From Ferruginibacter sp. (GTDB lineage: Bacteria; Bacteroidota; Bacteroidia; Chitinophagales; Chitinophagaceae), in assembly GCA_025362765.1 (NCBI GenBank), contig JANYFI010000196.1, positions 1 to 7,589 of the forward strand: DNA of 7,589 bases. Direction: 5' to 3'. Position 1 is the stretch's first letter; each line of letters opens with the position of its first letter. Below the pieces are notes generated by a model. The model ran no database searches. It was not told where the DNA came from and saw only the letters and a list, made by a program, of their open reading frames with translations. The position numbers were made by a program, and so were the translations under genes. Positions 1 to 5,823 of this stretch are shown here, piece by piece.

Positions 1-1584
1 CCAGTTGTTGAAATACCAGTTAAGGTTTTTGCCCGAAAACGTACTAAAGCTGTTAAACATATCCCAGGGAATAGGATGTTTTCCATGCCAGTTGTCCATA
101 AATCCGTGTAATGCTTTTTTAAATAACTCATCTCCCAGCATATCTTTTAAAGCCAGGTAAGCCAGCGCCGGTTTACCATATTCATTGTGGCCCATGGCCT
201 GGCCGCTTAAAATATTTACCGGTGTTATGATGGGTATCTGTGTTTCGTCTGATGGATGCAATGCCCAGCCTGCTACGCGAAATTGTTTAAAAAAATTATC
301 CGCTTTTTCTTTGCCTATATCCGCCTGGCCAATTATATTTTCAAAAGCTGTTGTCCAGCCTTCATCCATAAACCCATAGCGGTGCTCGTTGATGCCCATG
401 TAAAAAGGAAAATAACTATGCCCTACTTCATGTTCGGCAATAAAGCGTTGCATCAAATCATCGTCCTGGCGGCTGTCGTTCGCCATCATTGGATATTCCA
501 TGTCGGCAAAGCCCTCAATAATGGTACTTTTGGGAAAAGGATACGCTACGCCAGGCCAGTTGTTGCTGTACCAGTCCAGCGAATGCTGAATGTTTTTTAC
601 CTGGTTGTGAAAATTGGTGGCGCTATTTAAATAACCAGACTGGCAACTTGCCCTGCGTCCTGTTTTTTTATCGACCAAAACGCTTGCGGCATCCCACACA
701 TAGTGATCGCTGATACAATACGCCATATCACTGATGTCAGTTGCTTTCCATTTCCATGTATTGGTTGCATTTTGAGTGGTTATATTTCTGGCTTCAATGT
801 CTTTTTGGGTGGCCACGTTAATAACGTCATCGCTGGTAAAACTTTTATTGAATTTTTGCAGGTAAGCAGGTTGCAATACGTCAGCAGCATTCAGCAAATC
901 ACCGGTGCCCCAAACCAAAAAGTTTTTCGGAACTGTTACTGCCACAGTGTAATCATTAAAGTCATTGTAAAATTCCTGCGCATCTGTAAAGCTCATTCTG
1001 TCCCAGCCAAACACGTCATCCATTACAGCCACCCTTGGATAAAAATAAGCAAGAAAAAAACTGGTACTATCTAATTTGCCTTCCCTGCCACTTGTTTCGC
1101 TCATATCATAGTGCCAGTTAAAACTTAGTTGTACGCTATCGCCCGTTGGCACAGGTTTAGCCAGGCTTACTCTTTTCCATGTTTCTCCATGTGCGTCGCC
1201 AAAGGTGGCGACTTTTCCGTTTTCCATATACTGATCTATATGTATGCCGGTGGTTAAATAATCAGCCCCTGCAGTATTTTGCCTCTCCGTTCCCGGGTTG
1301 TGAATATTCATAATCAGCTTTACAACAATATTACTTATTGGCATCGGACTGTTATTAATATAGGTAATGGTTTCATTACCTGTAACAGTTTTAGCAGGCG
1401 GAACTACCGCAACGTTGATGTTATAGCGGCCATAGTTTTGCCAGTATTTTTTACCGGGCCTGCCGTCCATGCTTCTTGTTTCATTGGTATATGCCTTTTT
1501 AATATTTTGCGGCATAAATAAAGGTTGTTGCGCATAGCTGCCGGTAGCAGCAAACAGGCAAACAACCAGAAAAAATCTGTTCAT
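1..1584 (-). CDS. Secreted M1-family zinc metallopeptidase (aminopeptidase N-like), C-terminus cut by window edge
   Basis: The frame stays open from the ATG at 1584 to position 1, giving 528 residues without a stop. The N-terminus is a signal peptide (MNRFFLVVCLFAATGSYA, likely cleavage before QQ19), so the enzyme is exported. An M1 N-terminal beta domain precedes the catalytic domain. The zinc site is complete: HEVGH at 385-389, then exactly 18 residues, then E408 (HExxH-x18-E). Y469 in NEYGKP lies 84 residues after the first zinc His, as expected for the M1 transition-state tyrosine. The exopeptidase motif GAMEN is replaced by G-F-A-D-M-E-Y-P (358-365), with E363 in the N-terminus-binding position; MEYP-type variants are usual in bacterial M1 relatives. 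The family role is removal of N-terminal residues from peptides; substrate preference cannot be read here. What is missing is the end of the catalytic domain and any C-terminal domain. A 292-base spacer separates it from the upstream esterase gene, so it probably has its own promoter. Confidence 0.93.
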   Translation of the reverse strand, partial: MNRFFLVVCLFAATGSYAQQPLFMPQNIKKAYTNETRSMDGRPGKKYWQNYGRYNINVAVVPPAKTVTGNETITYINNSPMPISNIVVKLIMNIHNPGTERQNTAGADYLTTGIHIDQYMENGKVATFGDAHGETWKRVSLAKPVPTGDSVQLSFNWHYDMSETSGREGKLDSTSFFLAYFYPRVAVMDDVFGWDRMSFTDAQEFYNDFNDYTVAVTVPKNFLVWGTGDLLNAADVLQPAYLQKFNKSFTSDDVINVATQKDIEARNITTQNATNTWKWKATDISDMAYCISDHYVWDAASVLVDKKTGRRASCQSGYLNSATNFHNQVKNIQHSLDWYSNNWPGVAYPFPKSTIIEGFADMEYPMMANDSRQDDDLMQRFIAEHEVGHSYFPFYMGINEHRYGFMDEGWTTAFENIIGQADIGKEKADNFFKQFRVAGWALHPSDETQIPIITPVNILSGQAMGHNEYGKPALAYLALKDMLGDELFKKALHGFMDNWHGKHPIPWDMFNSFSTFSGKNLNWYFNNW

Positions 1585-1714
1585 AGTATCTTATTTATAG
1601 TGAAAGTAATCAACCGGCAACGCACCACCTGTTTATTTTATATAAGCGGTAGAAGAAAAATATACTTCAGCGGGCAATTATTTTTACTTGATTAAAATCC
1701 ACCGATTGCCGTAA

Positions 1715-1744
1715 CAAAACTTTTGTGATATTCCCTGAATGCAA
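1715..1744 (-). promoter_or_regulatory. Candidate Bacteroidota-type promoter for the M1 peptidase gene
   Basis: Read on the minus strand, TTG (1744-1742) is followed by exactly 19 bases and then AAGTTTTG (1722-1715). That is one mismatch from the Bacteroidota -7 consensus TAnnTTTG at the preferred spacing. It would give a leader of roughly 120 bases before the ATG at 1584. The -7 box overlaps a small palindrome, ACAAAA-C-TTTTGT (1714-1726). This is a consensus match only. The remaining spacer 1585-1876 shows no ORF with family resemblance and no RNA gene. Confidence 0.35.
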
Positions 1745-1786
1745 GTTAGTATTGACTTTTATTTTGCTGGCTGTGCCGATCAACCA

Positions 1787-1816
1787 TCAATATTAAATTT
1801 GTATATTCAATATTAA
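1787..1816. repeat. Two direct TCAATATTAA repeats spaced 20 bases apart
   Basis: TCAATATTAA occurs at 1787-1796 and again at 1807-1816, a start-to-start period of 20 bases, close to two helical turns. Both copies contain the palindrome AATATT. They lie in AT-rich DNA between the esterase stop codon and the candidate promoter of the peptidase gene. They could be a binding site for a regulator on one DNA face, or chance in AT-rich sequence. Confidence 0.35.
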
Positions 1817-1876
1817 GTTTTTGATTAGCATGTATATAAAAAGTATGACTTCTGCAACGCAACACTGTTAAAGTTT

Positions 1877-2740
1877 TTAGCGCACACTTTTAAAAAATTC
1901 CCAGGCATAAAGATATACGTCAATATCGCCGGGATAATCGTGATGGCCACCCACAACTTTCAGCAAGGTGACAGGTGGTTTATTTGCGGCTTTGTAAGAA
2001 TAACTTTCAATTGTTTTGTGATCCGAAGTATCAGTATCGGGTAACACCGTTTTGGTGGGCTCACCTTTATAACCAGCCAGCGAAGCCCAATAAGCAAATG
2101 TATTTTCCGAACTACGTACTACTCCAAAACTGGCATTGTTCACAAACATTTCACCACCATTATAAGGATTGGTTTTATCGTCTGTTCCATTTATAATCAT
2201 TACGGGCAATGCTTTGTTGGCTAATATACAATCGCAGCTGGCAGAGTCAGGCATGTTCGCTACGATGGCGGTAATGGCTTTAATTTCGCCGGGCATTGTC
2301 ATGGCTAATTTGTAAGCCATGTGACCGCCTCCCGAAAACCCTGCAGCAAAAACATTTTCTTTACTGATACCATATTTTTTTGCGAAGTAGTTGATCATCT
2401 CTTTAAAAAAGGCTTCTTCATTTATGTTCTCTTTATTGGCTGCCGCGGTAGAAAACCTGCGGCATTCATTCCAGAAATGCTGGTACCCGTCGGGATAAAC
2501 TACCAGTAATTTATCCTTACCTGCTATAGCTTCCAGCTTATTTGTTTTGGAAATAATATCGCCGCTGTTACCACCAGAACCATGCATTAAAAACAACAGG
2601 CTGCCGCCTTTTAAATCGGTATCAGGCTGATGAAAAGTAAAAATTCTGTTATGGCCTTCAATTAAAACAGCATCAGTTATCCATTGGCTTTTGGTGTTAC
2701 AGGAAATCAGGAGTAAAAGAACAGGCAATATTTTTTTCAT
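1877..2740 (-). CDS. Lipoprotein esterase, PHB-depolymerase / LpqC-like alpha/beta hydrolase
   Basis: This 287-residue protein starts with MKKILPVLLLLISCNTKSQW, a type II signal peptide with lipobox L-I-S-C. C14 would be lipidated, placing the enzyme on a membrane outside the cytoplasm. The frame is open for 30 more codons upstream (to 2830), but that extension lacks export character and crosses a promoter and a repeat, so the internal Met is chosen. Alpha/beta-hydrolase features follow in order: oxyanion-loop LMHGSGGNSG (51-60), DGYQHFWNECRR (about 84-95), nucleophile elbow GFSGGGHMAY with S136, acid GTDD (D187 or D188), and the His region VGGHHDYPG, where H267 aligns with the His of the family GGGHxWPG motif and H266 is an extra neighbour. 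The family cleaves ester bonds in polymers or acylated carbohydrates (PHB, feruloyl or acetyl esters); substrate is unknown here. Length fits the family. It is transcribed away from the bifunctional hydrolase gene across a 221-base spacer. Confidence 0.88.
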   Translation of the reverse strand: MKKILPVLLLLISCNTKSQWITDAVLIEGHNRIFTFHQPDTDLKGGSLLFLMHGSGGNSGDIISKTNKLEAIAGKDKLLVVYPDGYQHFWNECRRFSTAAANKENINEEAFFKEMINYFAKKYGISKENVFAAGFSGGGHMAYKLAMTMPGEIKAITAIVANMPDSASCDCILANKALPVMIINGTDDKTNPYNGGEMFVNNASFGVVRSSENTFAYWASLAGYKGEPTKTVLPDTDTSDHKTIESYSYKAANKPPVTLLKVVGGHHDYPGDIDVYLYAWEFFKSVR

Positions 2741-2771
2741 TAATAAAAATTTAGCGGAGTAATTAAGATTA

Positions 2772-2803
2772 TAAAGATAAGGTGGTTTTAATGTTTCACA
2801 CAA
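2772..2803 (-). promoter_or_regulatory. Candidate promoter for the lipoprotein esterase
   Basis: On the minus strand TTG (2803-2801), inside the repeat arm TTGTGTGAAACA, is followed after 21 bases by TATCTTTA (2779-2772). This is one mismatch from TAnnTTTG. Transcription would start about 26 bases before the ATG at 2740, which also supports that start over the longer open frame. It mirrors the plus-strand candidate at 2912-2944. Confidence 0.35.
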
Positions 2804-2923
2804 CGGTAACAACGGATGCAAAGAACGCAATTATGTATTTAAATAATGAATAACAACAGACTAACGATCCCGGAGATTTACTTCTTTATTTCGTTGTATT
2901 CTTTGCGCACTTTGTGTGAAACA
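2792..2923. repeat. Imperfect inverted repeat filling the divergent intergenic region
   Basis: TGTTTCACACAA (2792-2803) is the exact reverse complement of TTGTGTGAAACA (2912-2923). Inside these, GCAAAGAA (2818-2825) pairs with TTCTTTGC (2899-2906). The total span is 132 bases with an AT-rich centre. No target-site duplication is evident. From memory, sequences of the GTTTCAC-GCAAAG type recur between genes in Bacteroidota and relatives, so this may be a dispersed non-coding repeat. No gene was recognised within it. Confidence 0.6.
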
Positions 2924-2944
2924 ACTGCAATTCCTTTAACTTTA
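2912..2944 (+). promoter_or_regulatory. Candidate promoter for the bifunctional hydrolase gene
   Basis: TTG (2912-2914) within the right repeat arm TTGTGTGAAACA is followed after 22 bases by TAACTTTA (2937-2944), one mismatch from TAnnTTTG. The spacing is slightly long against the usual 19-21. Transcription would start only about 12 bases before the ATG at 2962. The layout mirrors the esterase promoter candidate on the other strand. Confidence 0.3.
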
Positions 2945-2961
2945 TCGCAAACCTCATTTGT

Positions 2962-5469
2962 ATGCAAAAGCAATTGTTATTTTTATTGGCGCTGGCAATA
3001 GCAGCTACGCTGCATGCGCAACGGCCCGATATAAAAAAACTCGACAGCACATTAACCATACTCAATAAAACAAACCGGTTTAACGGAACAATATTGTATG
3101 CGGAAAAAGGAAAGGTGTTGTACAGCAAAGCCTTTGGTGTAGCCGATTACCGAACCAATGAGCTGCTTAAAACAACCTCCTCATTTAACCTGGCATCGGT
3201 TACCAGGCAGTTTATCACGATGTGCATTATGATACTGAAAGAAAGAGGGCAGTTGCAGTTTGATGATGACTGTAAAAAATATATTCCCGAATTGCCTTAC
3301 GATAATATCAGCATCCGCAACCTGATGACGCATACATCCGGTATACCGGAATATTTTGATGTTTTTCAATTGTATAAAACACCGTTGGATACACTCACCA
3401 ATGAAAAACTGATCAGTCTTTACAGCACTTATAAACCGGCACTTGATTTCGCCACCGGCAGCAAATGGAATTACAGCAATACCAATTACGCATTGCTGGT
3501 AAGCCTTATTGAACGCCTGAGCAAACAACCCATTGATGTATTTGTAAAAAAGAATATCACAGCACCGCTTGGTCTTAAAGATACCTACGTTTATCATGTG
3601 CTGATGCCTGCGGTGCCAGCCAATCATGTTTATGGATTTGAGGAAACCGGGGAGAAGAAAAAATTAAATGATCTTACTTCTTTTGATGGTGTGGTGGGCG
3701 ACGGTAATTTGTACTCTTCTGTAGAGGACTTGTATAAATGGGAACAAAGCCTTGGTACCGGCAAACTTGTAAAGAAAGAAACATTTGCGGAAGCGCTAGT
3801 GCCTGTGAAATTAAAAGATGGCACAACCTATCCCTATGGTTTTGGGTGGTTTATTGAAAAAGATAAAGAAGGCGCCTGGTCGCATACAGGAGGCTGGGCT
3901 GGCTTCGCTAATTTAATTTGCAGGGATACAAAAAATAAGCGTACCATTATTCAGCTAAGTAGTGGTAGTAGTGGCTGGGGGATACGTACAGCAAGAAATT
4001 TTATCCAGGGCAAGTCGTTGGATATTGTGCAAACAACACTGATAACAAATGTAATTGTGATGGACGGAACCGGAGCCCCGGTAAAGAACGAATCGGTTAG
4101 AATACAAGGTAAAAAAATTATAGCCGTTGGAAATTTGCAGGCCTTTGAAGGTGAAGAAATCATCAATGGCGAAGGAAAGATATTATCGCCGGGGTTTATA
4201 GATAGTCATAGCCATGTAGAGGGTTCTTTGCAAAAATATCCGGAGGCGTTGGCGGCATTAAACCAGGGCATCACCACCATTGTAGGGGGACAGGATGGAG
4301 AGAGTGAACCGATAGACAGTCTGAAAGCTGCCTTCATTACGCCGCCAGCGATCAACCTTGCAACCTATACAGGGCACGCCACCATCCGCGAAAAAATTAT
4401 GGGCGCTAAAAATTTAGCAAGACCAGCTACCACCGAAGAACTTGAAAAAATAAAACAATTGTTGAAAGAAGAACTGCAAAAAGGTTCACTCGGTTTATCT
4501 ACAGGATTGGAATATGAAGAAGGATTTTATAGTAACCGCCATGAAGTAATTGAACTCGCTAAAACCGCCGCTGCGGAAAAGGGTAGATATATCAGTCATA
4601 TACGGAGTGAAGATATCAACATCAGTGATGCCATTGATGAAATCATTCAGATAGGAAAAGAGGCAAAATTGCCGGTGCAGATTTCGCATATAAAAATTGC
4701 ATTAAAAGATGATTGGGGAACAGCCAGTAAATTGTTGGCCACGCTTCAGCGGGCAAGGGCGGAAGGTGTGGACATTACAGCCGACTGTTATCCCTACGAT
4801 GCCTGGCATAGCACAATGCGGGTACTGTTTCCAAAAAAAGATTTTGCAAGTTTGGCAAGCGCTACCTATGCAACAGATCATTTATTTGATGCGGATGGAT
4901 CGGTGCTGGTGCACTTTGCAGCTGATACAACCTACAATGGAAAAACATTTGGTGCCATTGCTGCAATAAGAAATGAGACTGCGGCTCAAACCCTGTTGTA
5001 CCTGGTTGGCGCTGCAGAAGCATACCAGCGGCTGCATCCCGGTGAATCTGGTGAAGATATCATGGGGAAGTCAATGGCAGGTGAAGACATCAGCTCGTTG
5101 CTTACATGGCCGCATACCAACCTGTGTTCAGACGGAGCCAATGGCGGGCATCCGCGTGGTTATGGCAGCTTTACAAAGTTGTTAAACCAGTATGTAAAAC
5201 AACAAAAAATTATGAGTTGGGAAACTGCCATCAATAAAATGACCGGACTTGCCGCCGAACATACCGGCATCACCAACCGTGGTATTATTGCGCCTGGTTA
5301 TTTTGCAGACCTGGTGTTAATTGATCCGGATACGGTGAAAGACAATGCCACCATTCAAAATTCAAAAGCATTGAGTGACGGGATAAAAAAAGTGTGGGTA
5401 AATGGTGTGCTGGTGTACATGGATAAATCTTTTTTAAATAAATATCCCGGTGAATTTATAAGCAGATAA
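2962..5469 (+). CDS. Secreted fusion of serine hydrolase (beta-lactamase class C/PBP fold) and N-acyl-D-amino-acid deacylase-type amidohydrolase
   Basis: The 835-residue protein opens with signal peptide MQKQLLFLLALAIAATLHA, so it is probably periplasmic. Residues about 25-345 form a class C beta-lactamase/DD-peptidase-like domain: nucleophile S79 in SVTR (79-82), Y171-S-N173 (YxN) and H308-T-G310 (third-strand HTG). The SxxK lysine is Arg82 (codon AGG, 3205-3207), one base from AAG Lys, so the first domain may be altered or inactive. Residues about 358-820 form a D-aminoacylase-type amidohydrolase: MDGTGAPVKNESV sandwich entry, metal pair H416/H418 in GFIDSHSH, VGGQDGES (442-449), H546 in YISHIRSE, H576 in QISHIKI, and proposed catalytic D724 in CSDGANGGHPRG. 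Sandwich-closing segments occur near the C-terminus (PGYFADLVLIDPD). The D-aminoacylase metal Cys (Cys96 in the Alcaligenes enzyme, by memory) aligns with D445. The family hydrolyses N-acyl-D-amino acids; the first domain family acts on D-Ala-containing peptides or esters. The actual substrate is inferred only. Confidence 0.88.
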   Translation: MQKQLLFLLALAIAATLHAQRPDIKKLDSTLTILNKTNRFNGTILYAEKGKVLYSKAFGVADYRTNELLKTTSSFNLASVTRQFITMCIMILKERGQLQFDDDCKKYIPELPYDNISIRNLMTHTSGIPEYFDVFQLYKTPLDTLTNEKLISLYSTYKPALDFATGSKWNYSNTNYALLVSLIERLSKQPIDVFVKKNITAPLGLKDTYVYHVLMPAVPANHVYGFEETGEKKKLNDLTSFDGVVGDGNLYSSVEDLYKWEQSLGTGKLVKKETFAEALVPVKLKDGTTYPYGFGWFIEKDKEGAWSHTGGWAGFANLICRDTKNKRTIIQLSSGSSGWGIRTARNFIQGKSLDIVQTTLITNVIVMDGTGAPVKNESVRIQGKKIIAVGNLQAFEGEEIINGEGKILSPGFIDSHSHVEGSLQKYPEALAALNQGITTIVGGQDGESEPIDSLKAAFITPPAINLATYTGHATIREKIMGAKNLARPATTEELEKIKQLLKEELQKGSLGLSTGLEYEEGFYSNRHEVIELAKTAAAEKGRYISHIRSEDINISDAIDEIIQIGKEAKLPVQISHIKIALKDDWGTASKLLATLQRARAEGVDITADCYPYDAWHSTMRVLFPKKDFASLASATYATDHLFDADGSVLVHFAADTTYNGKTFGAIAAIRNETAAQTLLYLVGAAEAYQRLHPGESGEDIMGKSMAGEDISSLLTWPHTNLCSDGANGGHPRGYGSFTKLLNQYVKQQKIMSWETAINKMTGLAAEHTGITNRGIIAPGYFADLVLIDPDTVKDNATIQNSKALSDGIKKVWVNGVLVYMDKSFLNKYPGEFISR

Positions 5470-5503
5470 TTTGTTAAGAAGTTGGGAATTGCAGAATTGA
5501 ATG

Positions 5504-5609
5504 ATTTGCCATTCCTGAATCAATTGCCTGTCTGAATGAATTGTTCTGTTGAATGAATTGCTCTGCCTTTATGAATTGCCCTGCCTTTATGAATTGCCCT
5601 GCCCTTCAG
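5504..5609. repeat. Degenerate 17-18 base tandem repeat, six units
   Basis: Units built on GAATTGCCCTGCC with a variable tail begin (at the AATTG or ATTTG core) at 5504, 5522, 5539, 5556, 5574 and 5592, giving steps of 18, 17, 17, 18 and 18. Similarity increases rightwards: the fourth and fifth units are nearly identical (ATGAATTGCCCTGCC), while the leftmost are decayed. The last unit is the start of the left arm of the palindromic element. The pattern suggests array growth from the palindrome edge followed by decay. There are no unique spacers. Confidence 0.7.
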
Positions 5610-5722
5610 GGCAGGGACAAAAATTATAATTAATTTTTCAGGGCTTTAGCCCATTTTGTAATGGGCTAAAGCCCCATTTGTATTTTGTTATTTATCCCCT
5701 GCCCTGAAGGGCAGGGCAATTC
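5591..5722. repeat. Nested palindromic (REP/MITE-like) element
   Basis: A perfect 26-base inverted repeat (5591-5616 against 5697-5722) brackets a central 15-base-pair stem (5641-5655 with 5660-5674, loop TTGT). Each outer arm is itself a hairpin: CCCTGCCCT-TC-AGGGCAGGG on the left (5597-5616) and CCCTGCCCT-GA-AGGGCAGGG on the right (5697-5716). Each half of the central stem contains a small palindrome, GGGCT-TT-AGCCC. Partial symmetry extends outside: AAGGCAGGG (5723-5731) is the inverse of CCCTGCCTT to the left, apart from 3 extra bases there. No ORF is present. This resembles REP/BIME-type palindromes mobilised by REP-associated tyrosine transposases, but no such gene is in view. Confidence 0.75.
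5641..5695 (+). terminator. Possible transcription terminator or mRNA-end hairpin after the hydrolase gene
   Basis: The central 15-base-pair hairpin (5641-5674) is followed by a T-rich but interrupted stretch (5676-5695, ATTTGTATTTTGTTATTTAT). It could end or stabilise the message of the upstream gene, whose stop is about 170 bases away. The T run is broken by G and A, and the hairpin belongs to a larger palindromic element, so terminator function is only a possibility. Confidence 0.3.
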
Positions 5723-5766
5723 AAGGCAGGGTAATCATAGTGGGACAAGTTTTCAGTAAGGGCGAG

Positions 5767-5782
5767 TGATCAGCTCTGATCA
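5767..5782. promoter_or_regulatory. Operator-like palindrome upstream of the DUF1611-epimerase pair
   Basis: TGATCAG-CT-CTGATCA is a perfect 7+2+7 inverted repeat 41 bases before the ATG at 5824. A related half-site, CAGATCA (5813-5819), matches CTGATCA at 6 of 7 positions just before the start codon. TATAAT occurs immediately downstream (5785-5790) in AT-rich sequence, but no convincing -33 partner was found. The size and position suit a dimeric repressor or activator of the DUF1611-epimerase operon. The regulator is unknown and no regulator gene is in the window. Confidence 0.45.
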
Positions 5783-5823
5783 AATATAATTATAGAGAAT
5801 CATCAAAAAATACAGATCAATAC

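Noticed and set aside
256..1521. Plus-strand open frames at 256-630, 703-1074 and 1279-1521
   Set aside because: They lie antisense to the M1 peptidase frame, which carries intact family motifs throughout; their translations show no recognisable domain.
2741..2830. N-terminal 30-codon extension of the esterase
   Set aside because: It precedes a clear lipoprotein signal, crosses promoter and repeat sequence, and is not hydrolase-like.
2886..3128. Minus-strand 80-codon frame
   Set aside because: It overlaps the signal peptide and first codons of the bifunctional hydrolase and the intergenic repeat; no family resemblance.
4709..5185. Two plus-strand frames inside the hydrolase gene, considered as evidence of a frameshift
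   Set aside because: The main frame is uninterrupted and retains the amidohydrolase motifs on both sides, so these are out-of-frame shadows.
5504..5609. Tandem repeats considered as a CRISPR array
   Set aside because: The period is only 17-18 bases, there are no unique spacers, and no cas genes are nearby.
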